From contig FORK01000011.1 of assembly GCA_900113995.1 (NCBI GenBank), forward strand, positions 1 through 51,435: 51,435 nt of DNA, written 5' to 3'. This stretch comes from Ruminococcaceae bacterium D5. GTDB taxonomy: Bacteria; Bacillota; Clostridia; Oscillospirales; Ruminococcaceae. The notes under the pieces were generated by a model. The model was not told the DNA's origin. It saw only the letters and a list, made by a program, of their open reading frames with translations, and made no database searches. This document shows, one piece after another, positions 33,907 to 44,315 of the stretch. The translations under genes and the position numbers were made by a program. The stretch's first letter is position 1, and every line of letters starts with the position of its first letter.

Positions 33907-34934
33907 ATCCGGTACCTCGCTGCCTGCCAGATGATGGCAAGGTAGAACAGAAACATGGGGATGCTGCACAAAAAGACGCGCAGCTTTTGCTCGCTGGGAT
34001 TGACGGTCTGGCTGCTGCGCAGGGCGAACATATTCGGATAGCGGCGTAGCAGTTCGACCAGAGCCCCAAAACCAGCCAGCAGGCAGATCAGGTCAAAGGC
34101 GCCGCAGGCAATGGAGGAGGCCTCATGCGGAAGATAATCGAACATTCCGGAGAGCAGCACGAGGGTATTGTTGATCAGATGAATGACGATTCCGGTGGTC
34201 ACCGATCCGGTAAAAAGAACAAAATAGCCGATTGCCAATCCCATCAGGAAGGCGTTGGGCATGTTGATCGGAATCTGGTGGACCAGAGAAAAAAGCAGTG
34301 CGGAAACAACGAGGGCAAAGCTGTCGCCGAACCGGCGTAGCGACTGCATCAGGATGCCGCGGAAAGCAATCTCCTCAAAAACGGCGGGGATCAGCGTCAT
34401 GTTGATGGCGTAGACCACAAGAGCCGGGACGCTTTCCGGCGTTTCGAAGCTGTTGAAAAATTCGACGCCCAAGCTGTAAAAAAACTGGTCCGCCGCGCCG
34501 TTGGCGTATCCGCCGAGGACGGAAACGGCCATCGCGACCAGCACAGTCCCGAGAATCAAACGCCAGTCAACCCGGCGGACCGGCACTGCGCAGTTCCTCG
34601 GAATGCGGGTGTAGACGCTGAAAGCCCAGAAGGGCAGCATCAGCGAGAGGACCGTTCCGATCAGCACATAGCACTGCCAGAGAAATTCATCAACCGCAAA
34701 GGGCGCCGAGGGCGGAAGAAAACGATAGGTGATCTGCAGCAGCATCTGCGGCAGGAAGGACGAAAGAAAGAGAAAACCGAGCAGAACAAAAGCGGCGGCG
34801 GACGAATAGCCCAAAATCAGCCGCTGCTCCACAAGAAAAGGGGGGCGGGTCGAGAAGCCGTAGCCGGGGGTATAGCTGTGCTCATTGGGGTTGACCGGCT
34901 CATACCAGCGCCCATTCTGATTGGGTCCAGCCAT
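33903..34934 (-). CDS. CPBP-family intramembrane metalloprotease
   Basis: 343 aa, about eight membrane helices. The family's zinc-protease motifs are EEIAFRGILMQSL (EExxxR), FSLVHQIPI (FxxxH) and VIHLINN (HxxxN). CPBP/Abi proteins process prenylated peptides or serve bacteriocin immunity; here the role is unknown. The N-terminal 50 residues are polar. Start placed at MAGPNQ; an upstream ATG exists. It overlaps tadA by four bases. Confidence 0.88.
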   Translation of the reverse strand: MAGPNQNGRWYEPVNPNEHSYTPGYGFSTRPPFLVEQRLILGYSSAAAFVLLGFLFLSSFLPQMLLQITYRFLPPSAPFAVDEFLWQCYVLIGTVLSLMLPFWAFSVYTRIPRNCAVPVRRVDWRLILGTVLVAMAVSVLGGYANGAADQFFYSLGVEFFNSFETPESVPALVVYAINMTLIPAVFEEIAFRGILMQSLRRFGDSFALVVSALLFSLVHQIPINMPNAFLMGLAIGYFVLFTGSVTTGIVIHLINNTLVLLSGMFDYLPHEASSIACGAFDLICLLAGFGALVELLRRYPNMFALRSSQTVNPSEQKLRVFLCSIPMFLFYLAIIWQAARYRI

Positions 34935-35049
34935 TCGACAAATTCCACCTTTCCGTTTGATTTTTCTTATCATAACACAAACCAGGTCTGAAAGAAATGC
35001 GGGATTTGTAAACATTTGCGCCGGAAAGGGCGGAAGAATCCGGCAATTC

Positions 35050-35078
35050 TTGATTTCCCAGAATTCCTCTATTATAAT
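35050..35078 (+). promoter_or_regulatory. Promoter of the rrf2-mnmA operon with a palindrome over the -10 box
   Basis: TTGATT at 35050-35055, 17-nt spacer, TATAAT at 35073-35078. The -10 box sits inside a perfect 12-bp palindrome CTATTATAATAG (35069-35080), a possible site for the Rrf2 protein encoded next. Confidence 0.8.
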
Positions 35079-35169
35079 AGGAATAATAAATCTGCCGGGG
35101 CTGGATTGTGCACCCGGTACGGGAGCTGCGCGAAGCGGCGCCGCTTACGCAGAGCAAGGGGGAGTTTTG

Positions 35170-35598
35170 ATGAAAATTTCGACAAAGGGACGCTATGCCC
35201 TCCGGCTGATGCTCGATCTCGCGCTGAGCGGCCGGCAGGACTGCGTCGCGCTCAAAGAGATTGCCGTGAGGCAGCACATTTCGATCAAATATATGGAGCA
35301 GATCATCACCATCCTCAACCGTGCGGGCTTTGTTCACAGCCTGCGCGGACCGCAGGGAGGCTACCGCCTGACCCGTCCGCCGGAAGGGTATACGGTGGGG
35401 GAGATCCTGCGTTTGACCGAAGGCGGCCTCGCGCCGGTCGCCTGTCTTGAGGAGGGGGCGGACCGCTGCCCGCGGGCGGCGCACTGTGCCGCGCTGGAGA
35501 TCTATGAGCGGATCGACCGCGCGGTGTCGGAGGTGGTCGATTCGCTCACCCTCGCCGACCTTGTCAGAATCCAGCGTGAAAAGGAGGCGGCGGTTTGA
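35170..35598 (+). CDS. Rrf2/IscR-family iron-sulfur regulator
   Basis: 142 aa. A winged helix-turn-helix starts at MKISTKGRYALRLMLDLA (about 1-18), followed by the recognition segment ISIKYMEQIITILNRAGFVHSLRGPQGGY. Three cysteines in CLEEGADRCPRAAHC (C-x7-C-x5-C) are those that hold an Fe-S cluster in IscR-like proteins. It probably senses iron-sulfur or cysteine status and regulates its own operon. GGGGGAG lies upstream of ATG 35170. It overlaps mnmA by four bases. Confidence 0.93.
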   Translation: MKISTKGRYALRLMLDLALSGRQDCVALKEIAVRQHISIKYMEQIITILNRAGFVHSLRGPQGGYRLTRPPEGYTVGEILRLTEGGLAPVACLEEGADRCPRAAHCAALEIYERIDRAVSEVVDSLTLADLVRIQREKEAAV

Positions 35599-36752
35599 GC
35601 GGACAAAAAGTGATGGCTGCGATGAGCGGCGGGGTGGATTCCTCTGTGACGGCCCTGCTGCTGGCTCGTCAGGGATATGAGGTCTGCGGCGGCACCCTGC
35701 TGCTTTGGCAGGGGGAAAATCCGCAGGAGCAGAGCGGCTGCTGCGCTCTCTCGGAGGTTGAGGACGCCCGCCGGGTGTGCGCCCGCCTCGGCGTTGAGCA
35801 CTATACCTTTAATCTCAAGGATGTCTTTTGCCGGGAGGTCATCGATCGGTTTGCCGAGGGATACCGCCGCGGGGAAACCCCAAACCCCTGCGTGGACTGC
35901 AACCGCTCGGTCAAATTTACCCGCCTGTTTGAGAAGGCTTTACTGCTCGACTGCGAGTTCCTTGCCACCGGGCACTACGCCAGAATCGAGCGGGAGGAAG
36001 GCTCCGGCCGGTGGCTGCTGCGCCGGGGCGCAGACCCCGCCAAGGATCAGAGCTATGTCCTCTATGTCCTCAGCCAGGAAACGCTTGCCCACACCCTTTT
36101 CCCGCTGGGAGAGCTGACTAAGCGGGAGGTGCGGGAGCTTGCCGCCGCCGAGGGATTTCCCACCGCGTCGAAATCCGAAAGCCAGGACATCTGCTTTGTA
36201 CCGGACGGCGATTACGCCGCCTTTCTGGAACGGCGGCTTGGCGCCGTTTCACCGCCCGGGCACTTCCTCTCCCGCACGGGCGAGGTGCTGGGCGAGCACC
36301 GGGGGATGCTCCGCTACACCCTCGGGCAGCGGCGCGGGCTTGGCGTTTCCGCCGCGCACCGGCTCTTCGTGGTGGAGAAGGATCTTTCGAGAAACGCGGT
36401 GATCCTTGGGGATGAATGCGATCTTTATGCCCGCCGGATGCCGGTTTCAGCGGTCAACTGGGTTTCCGCCCCGCCGATTTCCTCCTCGCTGCGCGCACGG
36501 GTCAAGTCCCGCTACCGGCAGGAGGCGCAGCCTGCCTGGCTACATCCGGCGCCGGGCGGGGTGCTGGTCGAGTTTGACGCTCCCCAGCGCGCCCTGACTC
36601 CCGGACAGGCCGCCGTATTCTATGATGAGGAATCAGGAGAATATCTATTGGGGGGCGGCACGATTTCGGCCATGCCGGCGGATGCCGCCCAGTCTCACCC
36701 CGAGGGGGAAAGCATGAGGGAAAATTTGCACGCTGTCCGGGTCCGGCACTGA
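35595..36752 (+). CDS. mnmA: tRNA-uridine 2-sulfurtransferase MnmA
   Basis: 385 aa. PP-loop SGGVDSS (about 11-17), the nucleophile NPCVDCNR, and the second cysteine in DICFVPDGDY are all present. It thiolates U34 of tRNA-Lys, -Glu and -Gln with sulfur from a cysteine desulfurase. The start is TTG overlapping the rrf2 stop; AAAGGAGG is 7 nt upstream. The usual iscS between rrf2 and mnmA is missing, so sulfur must come from a desulfurase elsewhere. Confidence 0.95.
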   Translation: MSGQKVMAAMSGGVDSSVTALLLARQGYEVCGGTLLLWQGENPQEQSGCCALSEVEDARRVCARLGVEHYTFNLKDVFCREVIDRFAEGYRRGETPNPCVDCNRSVKFTRLFEKALLLDCEFLATGHYARIEREEGSGRWLLRRGADPAKDQSYVLYVLSQETLAHTLFPLGELTKREVRELAAAEGFPTASKSESQDICFVPDGDYAAFLERRLGAVSPPGHFLSRTGEVLGEHRGMLRYTLGQRRGLGVSAAHRLFVVEKDLSRNAVILGDECDLYARRMPVSAVNWVSAPPISSSLRARVKSRYRQEAQPAWLHPAPGGVLVEFDAPQRALTPGQAAVFYDEESGEYLLGGGTISAMPADAAQSHPEGESMRENLHAVRVRH

Positions 36753-36766
36753 TCCAAGGAGGAAGC

Positions 36767-37498
36767 ATGAGAGAAGAATTTTCGCGCGCCGCCCTGCTGC
36801 TGGGAGAGGAGGCGCTTCAAAGGCTCGGGAAAGCCCATGTCGCTGTTTTTGGAGTCGGCGGGGTCGGTTCCTTTTGCTGTGAGGCGCTTGCCCGCGCCGG
36901 GATCGGCTCGCTTTCCCTGTTCGACTCAGACACCGTCGCACGCTCAAACATCAACCGGCAGATCATCGCGCTGCAAAGCACAGTCGGACGGCCGAAGACC
37001 GAAGTGATGGCCGAGCGGATCTCCGACATCAACCCCGCCGCCGCGGTTGTTTCGCACCCGGTATTTTACACTGCCGAAAACGCAGAAGACTTCCCGCTGG
37101 AGGGTTATGATTTTATCGTGGACGCAATCGATACGGTGTCCTCCAAGCTTATCCTGATCGAGCGGGCTTACGCCGCCGGGGTTCCCATTGTTTCCAGTAT
37201 GGGAACAGGCAATAAGCTCGATCCCTCCCGTTTCCGGATCGATGCGATCGAAAGAACCTCGGTCTGTCCTCTGGCACGGGTGATGCGCTATGAACTGAAA
37301 AAGCGGGGACTCCGCGGGCTGCGTGTCCTGTGGTCGGATGAGCCGCCCCTGGTCCCCGCCGCGGGAGAGCCGCCTGCCCCCGGCCGCCGCCAGACCCCCG
37401 GAAGCCTCTCGTTTGTCCCGCCGGTCGCCGGAATGCTGCTTGCGGGCGAAGTCGTCCGCTCCATCGCCGGAGCGGGCAAAACCATAACCGCCGTTTGA
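36767..37498 (+). CDS. tcdA: ThiF/E1-like protein, tRNA threonylcarbamoyladenosine dehydratase type (TcdA)
   Basis: 243 aa. The ATP-binding GVGGVGSFCCEALARAG (about 29-45), the NINRQI motif with the Arg finger, and the DAIDTVSSK segment fit E1-like enzymes. TcdA uses ATP to cyclise t6A at position 37 of tRNA. It follows mnmA by 14 bp, another tRNA modification enzyme, which supports the call; MoeB/ThiF-like roles are less likely because no small carrier protein gene is near. Confidence 0.88.
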   Translation: MREEFSRAALLLGEEALQRLGKAHVAVFGVGGVGSFCCEALARAGIGSLSLFDSDTVARSNINRQIIALQSTVGRPKTEVMAERISDINPAAAVVSHPVFYTAENAEDFPLEGYDFIVDAIDTVSSKLILIERAYAAGVPIVSSMGTGNKLDPSRFRIDAIERTSVCPLARVMRYELKKRGLRGLRVLWSDEPPLVPAAGEPPAPGRRQTPGSLSFVPPVAGMLLAGEVVRSIAGAGKTITAV

Positions 37499-37513
37499 AA
37501 GGAGCTGTTTCCA

Positions 37514-38383
37514 TTGAAGTATACCGGCAGGGTTTTCCGACCCCCGAGCGAGGCCTACAGCCTGATTGTTCAGGCTACGATCGGCTGCTCCCACAATAAG
37601 TGCGCCTTCTGCCAGATGTATAAGGAGAAGAAGTTCTGCGTCCGTCCCATCGAGGAGGTCTTTGACGATCTCGCCGGGGCGCGGCGAGCTTATCCGGTGA
37701 TCGAGCGGGTCTTTCTCGCCGACGGGGATGCGCTGATCCTCCCGCAGGAGCACCTGCTGCGGATTCTGCATTTCATTCGGGAAAAAATCCCCGAGTGCAG
37801 GCGGGTGGGCATTTACTCCTCGCCGCGCAGCATCAAAACCAAGACGCTCGGCCAGCTCACCGAGCTGGCCGAGGCGGGACTGCATATCGCCTACCTCGGC
37901 CTGGAGTCGGGCAATGAGCAGGTTCTGGCCCGCATGAACAAGGGCGAGACGGTATCCGAGATCATTGAGGCGGGCCGCAAGGTCAAAGCGGCAGGAATTG
38001 CGCTTTCGCTGACCGCGATCAACGGCCTGGGCGGAGCGGAGATGAGTCGTGAGCACGCAATCGATACCGCGAAGGCGGTTTCCGCCATCAAGCCGGACTA
38101 TGTCGCGCTGCTGACCCTGCGGGTTTATACCGGCACACCGCTCGCCGACTGGGTGGAGGAGGGAAGCTTCACCCTGATGGACCCGGTCGAGCTGGCGCGC
38201 GAAAGCCGTCTCTTCCTCGAACATGTGGACAGCGAGGGGAGCGTGTTCCGTTCAAATCACGCCTCCAATTATCTGCCGCTGGCGGGGACCCTCAACGCCG
38301 ACCGCGAAAAGATGATCGCTCAGCTTGACGCGGCGCTCGCCGGCAAGAGGAGGTTCCGCTCCCAGGTAGAATTGGGATTCTGA
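37514..38383 (+). CDS. Radical-SAM protein with a CX4CX2C cluster motif
   Basis: 289 aa, a TIM-barrel radical-SAM enzyme. The cluster cysteines are GCSHNKCAFC: C-x4-C-x2-C instead of the usual C-x3-C-x2-C. Downstream, the family segments FLADGDAL, YLGLESGNEQVL and the later NGLGG are seen. I recognise the family as common in clostridia but not its reaction. Start is TTG 37514 after AAAGGAG. It lies 15 bp from tcdA, probably in the same operon. Confidence 0.85.
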   Translation: MKYTGRVFRPPSEAYSLIVQATIGCSHNKCAFCQMYKEKKFCVRPIEEVFDDLAGARRAYPVIERVFLADGDALILPQEHLLRILHFIREKIPECRRVGIYSSPRSIKTKTLGQLTELAEAGLHIAYLGLESGNEQVLARMNKGETVSEIIEAGRKVKAAGIALSLTAINGLGGAEMSREHAIDTAKAVSAIKPDYVALLTLRVYTGTPLADWVEEGSFTLMDPVELARESRLFLEHVDSEGSVFRSNHASNYLPLAGTLNADREKMIAQLDAALAGKRRFRSQVELGF

Positions 38384-38477
38384 CCGTTGTTTTGCCCTGG
38401 CGCGGGAAAAAATCCCCGCTTCGCTGGATGATTTTGCACAAAATGGCATCGAAACAGCAAAAATCCCCCTGCTTCCC

Positions 38478-38507
38478 TTGACACCGCCGCCGCAGCGGTC
38501 GTATAAT
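38478..38507 (+). promoter_or_regulatory. Strong promoter of enolase
   Basis: TTGACA at 38478-38483, 18-nt spacer, TATAAT at 38502-38507, about 150 nt upstream of the ATG. A weaker TAAAAT at 38622-38627 may mark a second promoter. Confidence 0.88.
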
Positions 38508-38540
38508 AAATACGCTTCTGGAGCGGATTTCCGCCCAGGC

Positions 38541-38568
38541 AGAACCCGCGGCTCCCGCCGCGGGTTCT
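38541..38568 (+). other. Leader hairpin of the enolase mRNA
   Basis: An 11-bp perfect stem (38541-38551 with 38558-38568, AGAACCCGCGG arms) without a T-run right behind it, inside the leader made from the 38478 promoter. Confidence 0.55.
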
Positions 38569-38624
38569 CTCAGAAATTTTTCGACGCAGAAATAATTTCT
38601 ACAACTTTTGCGGTTATCATGTAA

Positions 38625-39932
<1,308 letters not shown>

Positions 39933-39949
39933 AAACATTCGGATTCCCC

Positions 39950-39980
39950 GCGCCGTCCGGCACAGCCGGACGGCGCTTTT
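39950..39980 (+). terminator. Terminator of eno
   Basis: 12-bp perfect GC-rich stem, ACA loop and TTTT. Confidence 0.93.
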
Positions 39981-39999
39981 CTGTCCGAAAGAAGTTGCG

Positions 40000-40028
40000 T
40001 TGACAACTATTTGCGGGGAGGGTATACT
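40000..40028 (+). promoter_or_regulatory. Promoter of the MATE-MarR-mutY operon
   Basis: TTGACA at 40000-40005, 17-nt spacer, TATACT at 40023-40028. Confidence 0.9.
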
Positions 40029-40071
40029 TAAGTGGCATAACAGAATCACAGAATATTCGGGAGGCTTCCCT

Positions 40072-41478
40072 ATGGAATGGCATGAGATGCAGGACGCAAA
40101 ATATCACCAGATGACCGAAACGCCGATACCGGGCCTGATCGCACGCCTTGCGGTTCCGACCATTTGCTCGATGCTGATCACCTCGATCTACAACATGGCG
40201 GACACCTACTTTGTCAGCCAGCTCGGCACCGATGCTTCGGCGGCGGTCGGGGTCATCTTTTCCCTGATGGCGCTGATTCAGGCGGTGGGCTTTACCTTCG
40301 GCATCGGCTCGTCTACCTGTGTTTCCCGCCTGCTGGGGCAGAGAAAGCAGCAGGCGGCCTGCGAATCGCTTTCCACCGCCTTCTTCACCTCGATTGCGTT
40401 CGGAACCCTGATGCTCATTTTCGGCCTGCTCTTTCTTGAAAAGCTTGTTTCGGCGCTCGGGGCAACTCCGGAGATCCTGCCCTATGCGCGGGATTATGCC
40501 CGCTACATTCTGATCGGGGCGCCTTATATGACCGCGAATTTCGTGCTCAACACCTCGCTGCGCGGGCAGGGAAGCGCCTTCTATGCCATGTTCGGCATCA
40601 TGTCGGGCGGAATTCTCAACATCGTCCTCGATCCCATTTTCATCTTCGGCTTTGGAATGGGAATCCGCGGCGCGGCGATTGCGACGGTGCTCAGCCAGCT
40701 GGTCAGCTTTGGAATCCTGCTCTATTTTAACCTTGGGGAGCGCCACGGAAGCCTGCCCCTGCGCTTGAAAAACTACCGGTTCCGCTTCTCCCTCTACCGA
40801 GATATCGTCAAGGGAGGCCTGCCCTCCCTCTGCCGGCAGGGAATCGCCAGCATCGCATCGGTGGCGCTCGTGCGCAGCTGCGCGCCCTTCGGGGTTGAGG
40901 CCATTTCCGCCATGAGCATCGTCAACCGGGTGATGCTCTTCATCGTCTCGGCCATGATCGGGTTTGGACAGGGCTTTCAGCCGGTCTGCGGCTTCAATTA
41001 CGGCGCGCGGCGCTATGACCGCGTCATCGAATCCTTCTGGTTCTGTGTCAAGGTGTCCGCCCTGCTGCTCACCACCCTCGGCGCGGTCATGTTTCTGATT
41101 GCGCCGCAGGTGCTCGCGCTCTTCCGCGAGGGGGATGCGCGGGTGATTTCGATCGGGGCTGCGGCGCTGCGGATGCAGTGCGCCATGCTGCCCGCCCAGA
41201 GCTATTTCATTATGTCCAACATGATGCTGCAATGCACCGGACGCAGTGCTCCCGCCACCCTTCTGGCGGCGGGGCGGCAGGGGCTCTTCTTCCTGCCTGT
41301 GGTCTGCATTCTGCCGCATGTTATCGGTCTGCCGGGGGTTTTGCTTTCACAGCCCATCTCGGACGTCTTCTGTGTCCTTCTGGCGGTGCTCCTTTCCCGC
41401 CGGTTCCTGCGGGAGCTTAAATTGCTGGACGCCGACCAGCGTGAGGAGCAGGCGCGCTGGGGGGAGGTGGAGGGATGA
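40072..41478 (+). CDS. MATE-family multidrug efflux transporter
   Basis: 468 aa, twelve membrane helices in two similar halves. The family marks near the N-terminus (IARLAVPTICSMLITSIYNMADTYFVSQLG) and GFGQGFQPVCGFNYGARRYDR in the second half are clear. It exports drugs or metabolites against Na+ or H+. GGGAGG precedes ATG 40072. Its stop overlaps the start of a MarR regulator (ATGA), which probably controls the operon. Confidence 0.95.
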   Translation: MEWHEMQDAKYHQMTETPIPGLIARLAVPTICSMLITSIYNMADTYFVSQLGTDASAAVGVIFSLMALIQAVGFTFGIGSSTCVSRLLGQRKQQAACESLSTAFFTSIAFGTLMLIFGLLFLEKLVSALGATPEILPYARDYARYILIGAPYMTANFVLNTSLRGQGSAFYAMFGIMSGGILNIVLDPIFIFGFGMGIRGAAIATVLSQLVSFGILLYFNLGERHGSLPLRLKNYRFRFSLYRDIVKGGLPSLCRQGIASIASVALVRSCAPFGVEAISAMSIVNRVMLFIVSAMIGFGQGFQPVCGFNYGARRYDRVIESFWFCVKVSALLLTTLGAVMFLIAPQVLALFREGDARVISIGAAALRMQCAMLPAQSYFIMSNMMLQCTGRSAPATLLAAGRQGLFFLPVVCILPHVIGLPGVLLSQPISDVFCVLLAVLLSRRFLRELKLLDADQREEQARWGEVEG

Positions 41479-41990
41479 CCCGCCGTCCGATTCCAATCAC
41501 CCGCCATATTTCGCTGATTTACCGCTATGCCCAGCGCTTTTTGAGCGGCCGGCTGCGGGATTTTCCGCTGGAGGCGGGACAGCTTCCGCTGATGCTGCAG
41601 CTGTACCGGTATCCCGGCGTGACCCAGGAACAGCTTGCCCAGCGCCTTGCCATCGACAAGGGGACGGCAGCCCGCGGGGTGGCGCAGCTTGAGAAGAATG
41701 GGCTTGTCGAGCGGCGGGAGGACCCTGCCGACCGCCGCGCCTACCGCCTTGCGCCGACATCCCGGGCGCTTTCGCTGGAAGAGCCGCTTTTTGCGATTAC
41801 CGATCTGCTGCAGGAAACTCTTTTTGAAGGGATGAACGACGACGAACGGCGGCAGTCGGCGGCGCTGGTGCTGCGGATGGCACAAAATCTGGCCGCTTAT
41901 TTTGACGAACATCCGACCTGCGCGGCCCGCCGCGGAGCTTCGGAGCCTGAACCGGATGCGCGCAGCGAGGAGGGGAAGCCGCAGCTATGA
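41475..41990 (+). CDS. MarR-family transcriptional regulator
   Basis: 171 aa. Winged helix: YPGVTQEQLAQRLAIDKGTAARGVAQLEKNGLVERREDPADRRAYRLAPT (about 47-95), including the basic wing DPADRR. MarR proteins repress efflux genes until a ligand binds. It is translationally coupled to the MATE gene before it and to mutY after it (ATGA overlaps at both ends). The C-terminal 25 residues are a polar extra tail. Confidence 0.93.
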   Translation: MTRRPIPITRHISLIYRYAQRFLSGRLRDFPLEAGQLPLMLQLYRYPGVTQEQLAQRLAIDKGTAARGVAQLEKNGLVERREDPADRRAYRLAPTSRALSLEEPLFAITDLLQETLFEGMNDDERRQSAALVLRMAQNLAAYFDEHPTCAARRGASEPEPDARSEEGKPQL

Positions 41991-43105
41991 AGGAAACAGC
42001 ACTTCCGCGCCGGGAGCAGAAGACCGGCGCGATTTTTTCTCCGCAGGAGGCGGAGTTCGCCGCCGCGCTGCTCGCCCGGGTGCCTGAGCCGCTGCTGGCA
42101 TGGTACGATCAGAACGCGCGGGTTCTGCCGTGGCGCTCCGATCCCACTCCCTACCGGGTATGGATTTCGGAGATTATGCTGCAGCAGACCCGGGTGGAGG
42201 CCGCGCGGGGCTATTTTGAGCGCTTTGTTGAGGCTCTGCCCGATGCATTTGCCCTTGCCGCCGTTGAGGAGGATGCGCTGCTAAAGCTCTGGGAGGGCCT
42301 GGGCTACTACAGCCGCGCCCGCAACCTCAAGCATGCCGCGCAGATCGTAGTGGAGCGGTTCGGCGGCAGGCTGCCCGCCGACTTTTCCGCGCTGCGGAAG
42401 CTGCCGGGCATCGGGGAGTACTCCGCCGGTTCGATCGGTTCGATCGCCTTCGGGCTGCGGGTTCCCGCCGTCGATGGAAACGTTCTGCGGGTGGTTTCTC
42501 GCCTGCTTGCCAGCCAGGCGGATGTGACCCTGCCCACCGTCAAAAGGGAGCTGACCGCACTGGTGACGGGAATGCTGCCCGAAGCAAGGGTGGGAGATTT
42601 CAACCAGTCGCTGATGGAGCTGGGAGCCGTAACCTGCCTGCCAAACGGCGCGCCGCTCTGCCTGCTTTGTCCGCTTTCCGGGCTTTGCGAGGGGTTCCGA
42701 ACCGGCGCCGCGCCGTCTCTTCCGGTCAAGACGGCAAAAAGACCGCGGCGGGTGCAGCAAATCACCGTATTTCTGCTCACTAGAAAAGGGAGCCTGTATC
42801 TGCGCAGACGGCCCGCCAGCGGGCTGCTGGCCGGTCTTTGGGAGCTGCCGAACACCGAGGGGGCACTTTCCCGAAAGCAGGCGGACGAGTTTCTTGACCG
42901 TCTTGGAATTGCCCATGCTCCGGCGGCGGAGGCGGGAACGGGCCATCATATTTTTACCCACGTCGAATGGCGGATGGCCCTGTATTCCTGCGAGCTGCGC
43001 CCCGGGGCCTCTGTGCCGGAAGGCTGGGTCCCCGTCTCACCTGAGGATCTCACCGGCCGGTATCCGCTTCCCAGTGCCTTTCTAGCACTTTTGAAAAATC
43101 TGTGA
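41987..43105 (+). CDS. mutY: A/G-specific adenine glycosylase MutY
   Basis: 372 aa. It removes A mispaired with 8-oxoguanine. The helix-hairpin-helix LRKLPGIGEYSAGSIGSIAF (with the catalytic Asp in PAVDGNVLRV), the catalytic Glu in WISEIMLQQTRV, and the Fe-S cluster C-x6-C-x2-C-x5-C are intact. A C-terminal NUDIX-like 8-oxoG recognition domain starts near residue 250 (ITVFLLTRKGSLYLRRRP). The start overlaps the MarR stop. Confidence 0.96.
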   Translation: MKETALPRREQKTGAIFSPQEAEFAAALLARVPEPLLAWYDQNARVLPWRSDPTPYRVWISEIMLQQTRVEAARGYFERFVEALPDAFALAAVEEDALLKLWEGLGYYSRARNLKHAAQIVVERFGGRLPADFSALRKLPGIGEYSAGSIGSIAFGLRVPAVDGNVLRVVSRLLASQADVTLPTVKRELTALVTGMLPEARVGDFNQSLMELGAVTCLPNGAPLCLLCPLSGLCEGFRTGAAPSLPVKTAKRPRRVQQITVFLLTRKGSLYLRRRPASGLLAGLWELPNTEGALSRKQADEFLDRLGIAHAPAAEAGTGHHIFTHVEWRMALYSCELRPGASVPEGWVPVSPEDLTGRYPLPSAFLALLKNL

Positions 43106-43164
43106 ATTCTTCGGCTGGATGCGTTCGGAAGTCTCTTTTCCCGGATTTTTCAGATTTGCGGGGA

Positions 43165-43193
43165 TTCCCAACCGCGGCAAAGTGTGCTATACT
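43165..43193 (+). promoter_or_regulatory. Promoter of the sortase gene
   Basis: TTCCCA, 17-nt spacer, TATACT at 43188-43193. The -35 box is weak. Confidence 0.55.
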
Positions 43194-43262
43194 GTTTGGG
43201 TCATACAGACAGGTTTTGATGTGTGCACCCGGTATCAACAATATTATGAGGTGAAGAAAACT

Positions 43263-44279
43263 ATGGCAAATGAAAATACTTCGAGACGCCGGCGCAAGAA
43301 AAGCTCACCGATGCCGATGATCCTGATCGGCGTCCTTGTGCTGGTGATTTTCCTTGCGGCAGTCGGCATCGGCGTTTCGCTGCTCGGCGGCAAGGAATCC
43401 GGCGGCGATGAGGACAGCTCCTCTTCGATCGCTGTAATAGATCCTTCCTCCGCTGGCGCCGATTCGGAGAGCGAGCCCGAAATTCCCAGTGCGGATCTCC
43501 AGCCTTCCGGCGATGCGCTGCCTTCGAACAGCTCTTCCCCGTCGAGCGCTGCCGCGACCTCTCTGGACAGCATCCCCTCTTCCTTCGACCCCAAGCTGAT
43601 GGAGGGGGACAGCGGCTTCTTCAACATCCCCAGCTACAAGCAGATCAACTCGGACGTCAAGGGCTGGCTCTGCATCCCCGGCACCAATATCAACTATCCG
43701 GTGCTCTGGGCCAACGACGTCATGTACTACATTGACAAAAACATTTACAAGCAGACCAGCAAGGATGGCGTTATCTATGCGGGGCCGACCGTCCGCTTCG
43801 GCAATTCGGACGACATTTCCCGCAACACCGTGCTCTTTGGCCATAACTGGACCAACTATTCGGCCAATCCGCGGATCGGCAACGCGAGCGATGTGATGTT
43901 TGCGCAGCTCGCTGCCTATCACTACCGCGAATTTGCTAACGCTTACCCCTATATCTGGTATTCGACCGACGCGGAGGAGATGAAGTGGGTCATCTTCGCT
44001 GCGTTCTACACCGATGTAGGCTTCAACTACATCGAGCCGAATCCCGGCGATGAGCAGTTCATGCAGATCGTCAACGGCGCGAAGAGCCGCAGCCGCCATA
44101 ACTTTGACGTGGATGTTAAGTCCACCGACAAGATTCTGACCCTCTCAACCTGCACCAGAGCCTATGGCTCGAGCGACAAGCAGCGGTTTGTTGTGATGGC
44201 GCGCCTGCTGCGTGAGGGCGAGCAGGTCAAGGCGGTGACGGTGACCAACAACCCCAACCCGGTTCTGCCCAGCCTTTAA
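43263..44279 (+). CDS. Class B sortase
   Basis: 338 aa. A basic N-terminus (SRRRRKKS) and one membrane helix (about 17-38) lead to a low-complexity Ser/Glu/Asp-rich linker (about 40-105), then the catalytic domain. The catalytic His lies in VLFGHNW, the Cys in LTLSTCTRAYG and the Arg in DKQRFVVMARLL. The domain has the SrtB type NxxVKGWLCIPGTNINYPVLWAND. Sortases cleave cell-wall sorting signals and attach proteins to peptidoglycan. Two proteins in this window end in NPSTGA, a possible motif. No pilin gene is adjacent. GAGGTG precedes ATG 43263. Confidence 0.93.
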   Translation: MANENTSRRRRKKSSPMPMILIGVLVLVIFLAAVGIGVSLLGGKESGGDEDSSSSIAVIDPSSAGADSESEPEIPSADLQPSGDALPSNSSSPSSAAATSLDSIPSSFDPKLMEGDSGFFNIPSYKQINSDVKGWLCIPGTNINYPVLWANDVMYYIDKNIYKQTSKDGVIYAGPTVRFGNSDDISRNTVLFGHNWTNYSANPRIGNASDVMFAQLAAYHYREFANAYPYIWYSTDAEEMKWVIFAAFYTDVGFNYIEPNPGDEQFMQIVNGAKSRSRHNFDVDVKSTDKILTLSTCTRAYGSSDKQRFVVMARLLREGEQVKAVTVTNNPNPVLPSL

Positions 44280-44315
44280 TGGCTGCAATTTGATGTGAGA
44301 AAGGGGAATTTTGTG

